This document shows, one piece after another, positions 43,420 through 52,129 of a stretch of 64,000 nt of DNA. Each line of letters starts with the position of its first letter. Within the stretch, counting starts at the first letter, position 1. Both the position numbers and the translations under genes were made by a program. The DNA comes from CAIRDP01 sp037138335. GTDB taxonomy: Bacteria > Bacteroidota > Bacteroidia > Bacteroidales > FEN-979. The stretch spans positions 69,246 to 133,245 of the forward strand of contig JBAXIO010000011.1 in NCBI GenBank assembly GCA_037138335.1, given 5' to 3'. The notes below the pieces were generated by a model that was not told the DNA's origin, ran no database searches, and was given only the letters and a program-made list of their open reading frames with translations.

Positions 43420-43480
43420 CTAGATAGCTGGATAACTTGATATCCAGTAATCCAGTAATCCAGTAATCCAGTAATCCAGT
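43405..43480. repeat. Tandem/inverted repeat array D
   Basis: About four left-arm units (GATAGCTG, GATAGCTA, GATAGCTG, GATAACTT) followed by the 8-bp right-arm unit, TATCCAGT then four AATCCAGT. It overlaps the 3' end of nth, whose TAG stop (43417-43419) lies inside the second unit. No GGCGC hairpin is present in this copy. Confidence 0.82.
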
Positions 43481-43529
43481 TTGTTGAAAACTAAATGCTA
43501 TTCCGTCGGGGAATCCGGAAGGGTTTTAA

Positions 43530-43537
43530 TAATTTTG
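43530..43537 (+). promoter_or_regulatory. Candidate -7 element of the bcp-recA-TPR operon
   Basis: TAATTTTG matches TAnnTTTG and is 16 bp before the ATG of bcp. No convincing -33 box is seen. No LexA-like palindrome is evident near it. Confidence 0.4.
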
Positions 43538-43553
43538 GATAAAAATTAATCGT

Positions 43554-44018
43554 ATGGGTTCTTTAAAGGTTGGTGACAAAGCCCCTGATTTCCAGTTAGT
43601 CGACCAGGACGGTACGCCTTTGGGCCTGAAAGACTTCCGGGGTAGCAGGCTGATATTGTATTTTTATCCCAAGGATGATACCCCCGGCTGTACTGCCGAG
43701 GCCTGTAACTTGAGAGATAACTATCAGGTATTAAAGAAGAAAGGGTTTAAAGTGTTAGGTGTAAGCTCCGATTCGGAGGCTGCCCATAAAAAATTTATTG
43801 CAAAATACGTATTACCTTTTACCCTCATCCCGGATAAAGAGAAAACCATTCTCAAGGCATACGGGGCCTGGGGCAGGAAGAAACTGTACGGTAAGGAATA
43901 CGACGGCATCATACGCACTACTTATGTAATCGATGAAAATGGAATAATTGAAAAAATCTTTACCAAAGTTGATACTAAAAACCATTCGCAGCAGATCCTT
44001 GAGGAGATGGGCTTATAA
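43554..44018 (+). CDS. bcp: Thioredoxin-dependent thiol peroxidase (BCP/PrxQ)
   Basis: A 154-residue peroxiredoxin of the PrxQ group. The peroxidatic Cys46 is in YPKDDTPGCTAEACNLRD and the resolving Cys51 is five residues later, the atypical 2-Cys pattern of this group. LVDQDGTPLGLKDFRG and the C-terminal RTTYVIDENGIIEKIFTKVDTKNH are also standard. It reduces hydroperoxides in the cytoplasm using thioredoxin. It is 15 bp upstream of recA, and the strong GGAGG of recA lies in the gap, so the two are co-transcribed. Confidence 0.94.
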   Translation: MGSLKVGDKAPDFQLVDQDGTPLGLKDFRGSRLILYFYPKDDTPGCTAEACNLRDNYQVLKKKGFKVLGVSSDSEAAHKKFIAKYVLPFTLIPDKEKTILKAYGAWGRKKLYGKEYDGIIRTTYVIDENGIIEKIFTKVDTKNHSQQILEEMGL

Positions 44019-44033
44019 AATAAAGGAGGAAAA

Positions 44034-45038
44034 ATGTCACAGGAAGTAAACAAAGAAAAAGTTAAAGCTCTTCAGCTAACGCTCGACAAGCTGGAAAAAG
44101 CTTATGGAAAAGGTACTATCATGCGGCTTGGTGAAAATGCCATCGAAGCTGTGGATGTGATCTCTACAGGATCTATCGGCCTGGATATTGCACTTGGTGT
44201 CGGAGGATTGCCTAAAGGAAGGGTAATCGAGATCTACGGTCCGGAATCATCCGGAAAAACGACCCTGGCGTTGCACGCCATAGCTGAAGCCCAGAAAACG
44301 GGTGGCATTGCTGCATTTATTGATGCTGAACATGCTTTTGACCGTTTCTACGCCCAGAAGCTGGGTGTGGATGTGGAGAACCTGCTTGTTTCCCAGCCTG
44401 ATAACGGGGAACAGGCCCTTGAGATCACCGAGAACCTGATCAGATCGGGAGCCATCGATATCATAGTGATCGACTCGGTTGCCGCCCTGACACCAAAAAG
44501 TGAAATCGAAGGGGAAATGGGCGATTCGAAAATGGGTTTGCAGGCACGCCTGATGTCCCAGGCCCTGAGAAAACTCACTTCGACCATCAGCAAAACCCAA
44601 ACCTGCTGTATCTTCATCAACCAACTGCGTGAAAAGATTGGTGTGATGTTCGGCAATCCGGAGACGACTACCGGCGGAAACGCTCTGAAATTCTATGCCT
44701 CCGTGAGGCTCGACATCCGCAAACAAACACAACTGAAAGACGGAGAAGAAGCGATTGGGAACCGTGTCAGGGTAAAAGTTGTGAAGAATAAGGTCGCTCC
44801 TCCTTTCAGGAAGGCTGAATTCGACATCATCTTTGGGGAGGGGATTTCGAAATGTTATGAAATCCTTGACCTTGCAGTTGACAATAACATAATTAAAAAG
44901 AGCGGTTCCTGGTTCAGTTACGGGGATACTAAGCTCGGGCAGGGAAGGGATGCAGTGAAGAAGCTGATCCAGGACAATCCCGAACTGATGGAAGAACTTG
45001 AAGTCAAGATCAAGGAATTACTCAAAACACAGAGGTAG
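44034..45038 (+). CDS. recA: Recombinase RecA
   Basis: A 334-residue recombinase, full length. Walker A GPESSGKT (69-76), Walker B IIVIDSVAALTP and loop L2 region INQLREKIGVMFGNPETTTGGNALKFYASVRLDIRK are all intact. It forms filaments on single-stranded DNA, catalyses strand exchange and would trigger self-cleavage of S24-type repressors such as the one at 53545-54366. The ribosome-binding site AAAGGAGG is unusually strong for this phylum. It lies between bcp and a TPR lipoprotein gene (1 bp gap downstream). Confidence 0.98.
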   Translation: MSQEVNKEKVKALQLTLDKLEKAYGKGTIMRLGENAIEAVDVISTGSIGLDIALGVGGLPKGRVIEIYGPESSGKTTLALHAIAEAQKTGGIAAFIDAEHAFDRFYAQKLGVDVENLLVSQPDNGEQALEITENLIRSGAIDIIVIDSVAALTPKSEIEGEMGDSKMGLQARLMSQALRKLTSTISKTQTCCIFINQLREKIGVMFGNPETTTGGNALKFYASVRLDIRKQTQLKDGEEAIGNRVRVKVVKNKVAPPFRKAEFDIIFGEGISKCYEILDLAVDNNIIKKSGSWFSYGDTKLGQGRDAVKKLIQDNPELMEELEVKIKELLKTQR

Positions 45039-45039
45039 T

Positions 45040-46062
45040 ATGAGATTTTCAGCGTTTTGGGCAGTTTGCCTGTTGCTGATGCTTAGCCTTTCCTGCAGCA
45101 GGGGAGGAGGAGTACACGGTAAACTCAGCAGGGAGGATTCACTGAGGGTGGAACTTGAGAACCTGAATAAACAGATCTCCGGGCATGAAAAGGATGCAGG
45201 GCTGCTGCACAGCAGGGCAAAACTATACATCTCGCTGAGGGAAATCAACCAGGCCCTGAACGATATCAACAAAGCCCTGCAGCTGGATCCGAAGAAGGCC
45301 GATTATTATCTTACCCTCTCAGATATCTACCTGATGATGGGCCAGCCCCAGAACTGCGAGGAATCCCTGCTGAAGGCCGTTTCTGTGGATCCGAAGAATC
45401 TCAATGCCAACCTGAAGCTTGCAAACCTTTATCTTATAGTCAAGGATTATAAAAAAGTGGATCAGTATGTGAAGGAGGTGCTCACTCTTGACAAGGCTAA
45501 TTCTTCGGCCCGGTTTACACGCGCAATGGCTTTAATAGAAACGGGAGATACGGCCCATGCCATTGGCGACCTGATGGAAGCTGTAAGACTGAACCAGCAG
45601 TTTTTTGATGCCTATATGCTGCTGGGCGAATTGTATGCCACTCACAAAGATCCACTGGCTGCAGGTTATTTCACCAATGCGCTGAGGATCCGCCCAAACA
45701 GCAGGGAAGCTTTATACAACCTGGGCATGTTCTATCAGGAGAGCGGTCAATACCCCAAGGCGATAGGTACTTACGAGGTGCTTTCGAGGGTGGATACGAC
45801 TTTTAAAGATGCGCCTTACAACATCGGCTACATAAACCTCGTGTACCTCCAGGATTTCAAAACAGCTGCTGAGTATTTCTCAATGGCTATCGCAAGGGAT
45901 CCGGCATATGCCGAAGCATGGTATAACAGGGGACTGAGTTATGAACAGCTGAAAGAATACAGGAAAGCCTATGATGATTACCAACAAACCCTCAAACTAA
46001 AGGTCAATTACGATAAAGCGGTCGAGGGATTGAACAGGTTGGATAAATTGGTGAAGAAGTAA
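45040..46062 (+). CDS. TPR-repeat lipoprotein
   Basis: A 340-residue protein from the ATG at 45040, one base after the recA stop; a longer frame would overlap recA. Lipoprotein signal ending LSLSC (Cys19). About seven TPR units follow from residue 55, recognisable by the pattern NDINKALQLDPKKADYYLTLSDIYLMMGQP, LLKAVSVDPKNLNANLKLANLYLIVKDYKK, YFTNALRIRPNSREALYNLGMFYQESGQYPKA and YFSMAIARDPAYAEAWYNRGLSYEQLKEYRKAYDDYQQTLKLK. It is probably a periplasm-facing scaffold. The link with recA is positional only. Confidence 0.9.
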   Translation: MRFSAFWAVCLLLMLSLSCSRGGGVHGKLSREDSLRVELENLNKQISGHEKDAGLLHSRAKLYISLREINQALNDINKALQLDPKKADYYLTLSDIYLMMGQPQNCEESLLKAVSVDPKNLNANLKLANLYLIVKDYKKVDQYVKEVLTLDKANSSARFTRAMALIETGDTAHAIGDLMEAVRLNQQFFDAYMLLGELYATHKDPLAAGYFTNALRIRPNSREALYNLGMFYQESGQYPKAIGTYEVLSRVDTTFKDAPYNIGYINLVYLQDFKTAAEYFSMAIARDPAYAEAWYNRGLSYEQLKEYRKAYDDYQQTLKLKVNYDKAVEGLNRLDKLVKK

Positions 46063-46126
46063 TCAGCTGCACTCTTCGCGACCCATGGGGAATCTTAACA
46101 GGCAGGAACGGGTGAGCCGGGACATG

Positions 46127-46474
46127 CTATTTTGCGCCCATTTCGGTTTTTAATGAATTAAGTTCTTCCAGCAGCTTCTCAGAAGCAGATTTAAGCTCTT
46201 CAAATACCTGGTTTAACCCTGCCGACTGCTGGTTCTTAGCCATTTCATCAAGTTTGCGCGACAATTCTATGGTTAGAGGATCCTGGAAGTTTGCCACAAC
46301 CCCTTTCAGGCTATGGGCGTTAAATTTAAGTTTAGCGAAATCGCCTTCCTTGATATTCTTTGTAATCTTTTCAACACGATCAGGATATTCGCTGAAGAAG
46401 ATATCGATGATCTCGATAATGGTTTCCTTGTCGAAATACTGGAAGTTCTGGTTTAATTTCTGCCGGTCAATCAT
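46127..46474 (-). CDS. Hpt-domain phosphotransfer protein
   Basis: A 115-residue all-helical protein consisting of one histidine phosphotransfer domain. The phospho-acceptor is His54 in KLKFNAHSLKGVVANFQ, preceded by the usual helix IIEIIDIFFSEYPDRVEKITKNI. It relays phosphate between hybrid kinases and response regulators. No such partner is adjacent. The two sensor kinases in this window lack receiver domains, so its partners lie elsewhere. Confidence 0.9.
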   Translation of the reverse strand: MIDRQKLNQNFQYFDKETIIEIIDIFFSEYPDRVEKITKNIKEGDFAKLKFNAHSLKGVVANFQDPLTIELSRKLDEMAKNQQSAGLNQVFEELKSASEKLLEELNSLKTEMGAK

Positions 46475-46522
46475 ACCTTATCGTTTAATGCAAATATAAG
46501 TAATAAATTTTTTTGAAAGCAA

Positions 46523-48427
46523 CTATTGTGTTAATGAAATAACATTTGGGGCAAGGGGGTTATAATCCTTCATATGAAGATTGGGAGTCTCTGAAAAATT
46601 CATTTGCAACCAGGGTACGCCAACTTCGGGGGTGGGATAGAAAATCGCGCTGATTAGAAAAGTAGGGAAGATCAGGTTATCGTTTTTGATCAGCAGGCCC
46701 ACCCCAATACCTGTATAAAACCTGGTTTCGAAAAGTTTTGAGACCCCATCGCTTTTGAACCCGCCAGCAAACATACCTGTAAAGGCAAACCTGAAACCAT
46801 ATAAATACCAGGGAGTGAAGGCTACTGTGGAAAAATACCAGCTGATCGAGTTAACCCCTTTGAACACCGTGTCGGAACTGAAATTGCTGATGCGCATATC
46901 CTGGTTTATATATGCAAAGTCATTATTGTTGGGGCGCCGCAGGAAACCCTGCCTGTAGGTTGTGAATACATATGTCCTGAATTTATACCGTTTGTCGGGT
47001 GTGAAATACAGGTAACTCATATAATTCAGCCTCAGGTTTAGCACCCCGTCTTCTATGGTTCGGTGATTATAAAAAACACCCAGGTCAAGGCGGCCCTGCA
47101 GGTACCCGAAATTTTTGATAAAATTTCCCTGGGCATAGGAAAACCCTGTATACAAACGGGTGTAAAAGTTGGTGAACTGGGGGCCAAAAGTCAGCTGCAT
47201 CAGCCTGCCATAGGGAATATTCTCGGTCTTGCCGAAGTTCAGGAAGTAATCAATCAGGTAGTAGTTGTTCCTAGAAAAAGCCACGCTTGCAAGGAAATTG
47301 CTCACATCGTAATAACTCCTGTTCGAATCAATGCTTATCTGCGGTCTCTGGCTGTATGATGTAGCCTGGAATGAGGATAATGCGACAAAACGGGTAGGGA
47401 CCTTGTATTCGGCGATCTGGTATGATCGTCCCAGCCAGATATACCCTGAATTTGCTTTACTGTAACTGGGATTTGTTTCAACAGGCCCGTATGCGAGTTT
47501 GTTATACTGGTATGATATGCCCCCTGCTAATTTGGTTCGGTTTGTGATAAACGGGCGATCCAGCCAAAAACCAACATTAGCCTGCTGAAGGTCGTCCTTA
47601 TAATAATTAACCGTAAGGTCAGTGAAGCTTCCCAGTATGTTTGTATAAGTATAAGAAACCCCGTCGAACCTCATAAAGGGGGCACGCTGTGATGCAAAAG
47701 AGAAATTCAGTGCAAGACGGTCCCCCAGGCCTGCAAAGTTGGCGTCGAACAGGCGAATACTCATTTTTGTCGTAGTAACGACAGGTACCACAACACCAAG
47801 GGACCACACATCCTTGGTTACCACGACCACATCCACCGAATCCGTTTCTTCGGCAGGAACGACTACTACCCTTGCATCGTCGATATAATTCAGCTCTTTC
47901 AGAATGCGTTCCTGGTCGGCCATCACAAAGGGGTCAAGGGGCTGGCCTTCCCTGATCAGGATCATCTTCCTGATAACAAAAGGGGCGCTCTGGATATGAA
48001 CCACATTCAGGAATTTGCCAAAGCCTGTTGTAGGTTCCCTGGTGGTGTCGATAACGGTAGGGCCGAAGGGATCTAATGAAAGGACATGGATCCTGCGGAT
48101 TATTTTCCCTTCGTATTTTTTATAAATATTTTCACTTGCAAGGGCCTGTACCGTGTCGGGCAGAGTGCTTATCTGGGGAGAGACAAATGCGAGGCTGTAT
48201 AAAAGTTTGGTGAATTTATGGCGGTTAAACCTCTGAAAAACCGAATCGTAAAAGACTTTTGTGCGGACCTTCGATTTTTTTCCGTTATAAAGACTGTCTT
48301 CCTGCGGAGCCAGGAGGGACTTTTCTTTTTCAGGGAGCTGGGCGAGAATCGTAAGAGGGAAAAGAAAGCATAATAAGAGAACGGACAGTGAAAAACAGCC
48401 TGGTACTTGCCTGCCCTTGCGTCTCAT
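46523..48427 (-). CDS. BamA/TamA-like outer membrane protein
   Basis: A 634-residue outer membrane protein. Signal segment at about 10-30 (LSVLLLCFLFPLTILAQ). The region 100-210 resembles one or two POTRA domains (KIIRRIHVLSLDPFGPTV, FVIRKMILIREGQPLDPFVMADQERILKELNYIDDARVVVVPAEETDSVDVVVVTKDVWSLG). The remaining 420 residues are barrel strands with many aromatic residues. It is shorter than BamA and has fewer POTRA units, closer to stand-alone surface-antigen (Omp85-like) proteins. The role in membrane protein insertion or lipid transport is inferred from the fold. It starts 15 bp after the phosphohexomutase stop on the same strand. Confidence 0.82.
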   Translation of the reverse strand: MRRKGRQVPGCFSLSVLLLCFLFPLTILAQLPEKEKSLLAPQEDSLYNGKKSKVRTKVFYDSVFQRFNRHKFTKLLYSLAFVSPQISTLPDTVQALASENIYKKYEGKIIRRIHVLSLDPFGPTVIDTTREPTTGFGKFLNVVHIQSAPFVIRKMILIREGQPLDPFVMADQERILKELNYIDDARVVVVPAEETDSVDVVVVTKDVWSLGVVVPVVTTTKMSIRLFDANFAGLGDRLALNFSFASQRAPFMRFDGVSYTYTNILGSFTDLTVNYYKDDLQQANVGFWLDRPFITNRTKLAGGISYQYNKLAYGPVETNPSYSKANSGYIWLGRSYQIAEYKVPTRFVALSSFQATSYSQRPQISIDSNRSYYDVSNFLASVAFSRNNYYLIDYFLNFGKTENIPYGRLMQLTFGPQFTNFYTRLYTGFSYAQGNFIKNFGYLQGRLDLGVFYNHRTIEDGVLNLRLNYMSYLYFTPDKRYKFRTYVFTTYRQGFLRRPNNNDFAYINQDMRISNFSSDTVFKGVNSISWYFSTVAFTPWYLYGFRFAFTGMFAGGFKSDGVSKLFETRFYTGIGVGLLIKNDNLIFPTFLISAIFYPTPEVGVPWLQMNFSETPNLHMKDYNPLAPNVISLTQ

Positions 48428-48442
48428 GGCGGTATGCCGGCT

Positions 48443-50170
48443 TTACATTAAATTGAGGGATGTGATGATACCCTGGAGCTTCTCGTTAAGCAATTTATCG
48501 GTCTCTTCAAAAGCCGAAATGCTGCTTAGCTTCTCGCGTATCCCGAAGTAGAATTTTATCTTGGGCTCGGTTCCCGAAGGCCTCACACTGATCACACTTC
48601 CGTCCTCAGTAAAAAACTGAAGGACATTCGATTTGGGAAGGTGTATCCTGTTTTCCTTTCCGCTCAGCAGATCCTTTTCCAAACTGCTGTCATAGTCTTT
48701 GATCTTAACAACCCGGCTTCCGTTGATCACCTTCGGTGGATTGGCGCGGTAACCAATCATCATCTCTTTGATTTCCATAGCCCCGCTCTGCCCTTTGCGG
48801 GTCACCGAAAGCAGGGATTCCTTATAAAAGCCGTATTTTACATAGATTTCAAGGAGGAGCTCATACAGGGACTTTCCCTGGGACACTGTCCAGGCAAGGG
48901 TCTCGGCAATCAGCGCACAGGCACCCACTGCATCCTTGTCGCGCACAAAATCTCCCGCGAGGTAACCATAGCTTTCTTCTCCTCCTATGATGAATTCTTC
49001 CCGGCCTTCAGTTTGCCTGATGATGTCGGCAATATATTTGAACCCGGTGAGCACATCGTAATACTTCAGGTTGAATGAGACAGCAATATCCTTGAGCAAT
49101 TCAGTAGTGACAATGGTTTTTACAATGAACTGCTTACCATTAAGCCTGCCGTTCTCCTTCCATTTGGTGATAACATAATAAAACAGCAGGGCGGCTGTTT
49201 GATTCCCGTTCAGTAGGATCATCTGGTTCTTGTTGTCACGCACTGCAATCCCAACTCGGTCGGCATCAGGGTCAGTAGCCATGACCAGGTCGGCATTCAG
49301 TTTCCCGGCCAGTTGTATTGCCATATCGAGAGCCGAATGTTCTTCGGGGTTCGGACTTTTTATTGTAGGGAAATTGCCGTCGGCAATCATCTGCTCCGAA
49401 ACCGTGTGGATGTTTTCAAATCCAAAGCGTTTCAAGATCTCGGGAACCAGGGTCCTCCCGGTTCCATGCAATGGAGTATAGACTATTTTAAGGTCTTTCT
49501 GCCGGCGGATGATATCCGGGGAGAGCGACAATGTCTTGAGTTTGGCAAGGTAAGCCTCATCAATCTCCCGGCCGATACTGATAATATTTTCGGGATTCCC
49601 CTGCCACCTGACCTGGTCGATGGAAGAAATGCTTTCCACTTCTTTGATCACATTCTCATCATGAGGTGCAATGAATTGTGCGCCATCATCCCAGTATGCT
49701 TTGTAACCGTTGTATTCTTTTGGATTGTGAGAAGCTGTGATCATGACCCCGCTCTGGCAGCCGAGCTGCCTGACCGCAAAAGAAAGCTCAGGGGTGGGGC
49801 GGAGGTCATCAAAAAGGTAGACGATGAACCCGTTGGCTGCGAGGACTTCAGCAGTGATGGTTGCGAAATACCTGCTGTTGTTACGGCTGTCGTGGGCGAT
49901 TGCCATTTTATGGCGTACTTCCGGAAACATCTTCATCACATAATTAGCAAGGCCCTGGGTAGCCATGCCTACAGTATATTTATTCATGCGGTTGGTGCCA
50001 TCACCCATAACTCCCCTAAGCCCGCCGGTACCGAATTCGAGGATACGGTAAAAGGAGTCGGCCGTTTCGCCGGGGTTCTTTTCAATCAATTCCTTCACCC
50101 TGGACTTTGTTTCTTCATCGAAGTTGCCGGTAGTCCAGACTTTTGCTTTTTCTAATATGTGTTCGTCCAT
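48443..50170 (-). CDS. Phosphoglucomutase/phosphomannomutase family enzyme
   Basis: A 575-residue alpha-D-phosphohexomutase, the length of the PgcA/PGM2-like group. The phosphoserine is in VMITASHNPKEYNGYKAYWDDGAQ (about residue 146), the metal site is MATDPDADRVGIAV, sugar recognition uses IIGGEESYGYLAGDFVRDKDAV and phosphate is bound by SVRPSGTEPKIKFYFG. It interconverts hexose 1- and 6-phosphates in the cytoplasm and would feed UDP-glucose and dTDP-sugar synthesis, in line with the genes upstream. Confidence 0.92.
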   Translation of the reverse strand: MDEHILEKAKVWTTGNFDEETKSRVKELIEKNPGETADSFYRILEFGTGGLRGVMGDGTNRMNKYTVGMATQGLANYVMKMFPEVRHKMAIAHDSRNNSRYFATITAEVLAANGFIVYLFDDLRPTPELSFAVRQLGCQSGVMITASHNPKEYNGYKAYWDDGAQFIAPHDENVIKEVESISSIDQVRWQGNPENIISIGREIDEAYLAKLKTLSLSPDIIRRQKDLKIVYTPLHGTGRTLVPEILKRFGFENIHTVSEQMIADGNFPTIKSPNPEEHSALDMAIQLAGKLNADLVMATDPDADRVGIAVRDNKNQMILLNGNQTAALLFYYVITKWKENGRLNGKQFIVKTIVTTELLKDIAVSFNLKYYDVLTGFKYIADIIRQTEGREEFIIGGEESYGYLAGDFVRDKDAVGACALIAETLAWTVSQGKSLYELLLEIYVKYGFYKESLLSVTRKGQSGAMEIKEMMIGYRANPPKVINGSRVVKIKDYDSSLEKDLLSGKENRIHLPKSNVLQFFTEDGSVISVRPSGTEPKIKFYFGIREKLSSISAFEETDKLLNEKLQGIITSLNLM

Positions 50171-50190
50171 AATTTAATGTAAATTCTTTA

Positions 50191-50263
50191 TTGGTGACTG
50201 GTGACTGTTAGATCCTACTGTTCACTATTCACTGTTCACCATTCACGGTTCACGGTTCACTAT
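50191..50263. repeat. Tandem/inverted heptamer array E (GGTGACT / TTCACnn)
   Basis: Two left-arm units (GGTGACTGGTGACTG) and, after a short spacer, six 7-bp right-arm units (TTCACTA, TTCACTG, TTCACCA, TTCACGG, TTCACGG, TTCACTA). It ends exactly at the stop codon of the RmlD-like gene and fills the gap to the phosphohexomutase gene. Confidence 0.82.
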
Positions 50264-51121
50264 TTATTTTAGCCGTTTTATACAATCCCCCACACTGTCT
50301 TTCCAGTAAGGTATGGCAAGTCCGAAACGTTCCTTGAACTTCGTCTTGTTAAGAACTGAATAAAAGGGCCGTTCGGCTGGCAAAGGATAGTCTTTGGTCT
50401 CAATAGGATTGATGGTGCATTTGATGCCAGAGAATTCAATGATGGTCTTTGCAAAATCATACCAGGATGCCACTCCTTCATTTGCAAAATGAAATATTTC
50501 AATTCCTTCATGGTCCAACACCTGTGGTATTATTTCCAGGATGGCCCATGCCAGGTCTTTGGCATATGTAGGACAGCCGATCTGGTCGAATACCACGTTG
50601 AGGTTACCTCTTTCCTTGCCATATTTCATAATGGTCTTTACAAAATTATTGCCAAATGCCGAATACAGCCATGATGTGCGGAGGATGATACCGTTTTTGC
50701 AACTGCTCAGCATTTGTGTCTCCCCGGCATATTTTGATTTGGCATAGCTGGATGCCGGTGCAGGGGTATCAGTTTCCACATAAGGCCTGTATCCTTTCCC
50801 GCTAAAGATATAGTCGGTGGAGATATGGATGAGGAGGGCGTTAAATTCCCCGCAGGCATTCGACAGGTTTCTTACGGCCAGTGCATTTATCTTCAGAGCC
50901 ATCTCTGGTTCCTGCTCTGCTTTGTCAACTGCAGTATAGGCTGCGCAATTCACAACGACATCGGGATGAAGGATGTCAAAATAAGCAGAAACCGCCTGCA
51001 TATCTGAAATGTCCAGCTCATCCACATCGGTATATGTGATCTGGTAGTCGGCAAATTTCTCCCCAAGTATTTTAAGTTCGTTTCCAAGCTGGCCCCTGGC
51101 CCCGGTGATCAGTAGTTTCAT
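50264..51121 (-). CDS. rfbD: dTDP-4-dehydrorhamnose reductase (RmlD/RfbD)
   Basis: A 285-residue short-chain-dehydrogenase-fold enzyme. TGARGQLG (6-13) binds NADPH, STDYIFSGKGYRPYVETDTPAPASSYAKSKYAGE contains the catalytic Tyr126 and Lys130, and the family-typical VNCAAYTAVDKAEQEP and ILRTSWLYSAFGNNFVKT are present. It makes dTDP-L-rhamnose. The rfbA, rfbB and rfbC partners are not in the window. Its start overlaps the decarboxylase gene upstream by 4 bp. Confidence 0.92.
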   Translation of the reverse strand: MKLLITGARGQLGNELKILGEKFADYQITYTDVDELDISDMQAVSAYFDILHPDVVVNCAAYTAVDKAEQEPEMALKINALAVRNLSNACGEFNALLIHISTDYIFSGKGYRPYVETDTPAPASSYAKSKYAGETQMLSSCKNGIILRTSWLYSAFGNNFVKTIMKYGKERGNLNVVFDQIGCPTYAKDLAWAILEIIPQVLDHEGIEIFHFANEGVASWYDFAKTIIEFSGIKCTINPIETKDYPLPAERPFYSVLNKTKFKERFGLAIPYWKDSVGDCIKRLK

Positions 51122-52056
51122 ACTATGGTTTTAAAGTATTCAATCGTCCGTTTCAGGCCCTCTTCCAGGGGAATCGTCGGCTCCCATCCAAGTTCCTTCT
51201 TGGCAAGGGTGATATCTGGTTTCCTTTGAAGGGGATCGTCGGTCGGAAGAGGCATATGAACGAGTTTCGATTTTGAACCGGTCAGCTTCAATACTTTTTC
51301 GGCCAGTTCAATCATCGTGAATTCCCCGGGATTCCCGATGTTTACCGGGCCTGTGAAATCTTCACGGGAATTCATCAGGCGTACCATTCCTTCCAGCAGG
51401 TCGTCAACATAGCAGAACGACCTTGTTTGCGTGCCTTCCCCGTATATTGTAATGTCTTCGCCTTTAAGGGCCTGAACGATGAAGTTCGATACCACCCGCC
51501 CGTCGTTTGGGTGCATCCTTGGTCCGTAAGTATTAAAAATCCTGATGATCTTGATCCTCACTTTATTCTGCTTGTGATAATTCACAAAGAGCGTCTCGGC
51601 AACTCTCTTTCCTTCGTCGTAGCATGAGCGGGGGCCAATCGTATTCACATGCCCCCAGTAGCTTTCAGTCTGGGGATGTATCTCGGGATCCCCGTAAACC
51701 TCGCTGGTACTGGCCTGGAGCACTTTTGCCCTGATCCTTTTCGCGAGGCCGAGCATGTTGATGGCACCCATTACGGAAGTTTTTACCGTCTTGATGGGGT
51801 TATACTGGTAGTGCACGGGTGAGGCCGGGCAGGCCAGGTTAAAGATTTCATCCACTTCGATGAAGAATGGCATGGTCACATCATGCCTGATCAGTTCAAA
51901 ATACGGGTTCTTAAGAAGGTGGACCACATTCTGTTTCTGGCCCGTAAAGTAATTGTCCAGGCAAACTACTTCATGTCCCTGATTCAGAAGCTTTTCACAC
52001 AAGTGGGAACCCAGGAACCCTGCACCGCCGGTGACTAGAATTTTCTTTTTTATCAT
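51118..52056 (-). CDS. UDP-glucuronate decarboxylase (UDP-xylose synthase)
   Basis: A 312-residue extended short-chain dehydrogenase of the UXS type. TGGAGFLGSHLCEKLLNQGHEVVCLDNYFTG (9-39) binds NAD, STSEVYGDPEIHPQTESYWGHVN (116-138) and GPRSCYDEGKRVAE with Tyr146 and Lys150 form the active site, and RIFNTYGPRMHPNDGRVVSNFI is conserved. It oxidises and decarboxylates UDP-glucuronate to UDP-xylose. The UDP-glucose dehydrogenase that makes its substrate is encoded immediately upstream, separated by a terminator-like hairpin. Confidence 0.92.
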   Translation of the reverse strand: MIKKKILVTGGAGFLGSHLCEKLLNQGHEVVCLDNYFTGQKQNVVHLLKNPYFELIRHDVTMPFFIEVDEIFNLACPASPVHYQYNPIKTVKTSVMGAINMLGLAKRIRAKVLQASTSEVYGDPEIHPQTESYWGHVNTIGPRSCYDEGKRVAETLFVNYHKQNKVRIKIIRIFNTYGPRMHPNDGRVVSNFIVQALKGEDITIYGEGTQTRSFCYVDDLLEGMVRLMNSREDFTGPVNIGNPGEFTMIELAEKVLKLTGSKSKLVHMPLPTDDPLQRKPDITLAKKELGWEPTIPLEEGLKRTIEYFKTIV

Positions 52057-52080
52057 ACCTTAAGGATTTAAATGAAAAGA

Positions 52081-52107
52081 CCTAACAGCGGTGATTTAAC
52101 TGTTAGG
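52081..52107 (-). terminator. Hairpin between ugd and the UDP-glucuronate decarboxylase gene
   Basis: CCTAACAG (52081-52088) and CTGTTAGG (52100-52107) form an 8-bp stem with an 11-base loop. On the minus strand it is followed by TCTTTTCATTT, so it could end or attenuate the ugd transcript before the next gene. The plus-strand reading also has a short T run (CCTTTTC). Confidence 0.6.
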
Positions 52108-52129
52108 CCTTTTCGAGTTCATGTTTTGC

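Noticed and set aside
44034..45038. A LexA-type box or GATTA-N5-TAATC site upstream of recA or bcp
   Set aside because: I looked through 43481-43553 and 44019-44033 and found no such palindrome, so recA control by the S24 repressor is not supported here.
49313..50155. Plus-strand 280-codon open frame opposite the phosphohexomutase gene
   Set aside because: Antisense shadow; the minus-strand gene has all catalytic motifs.
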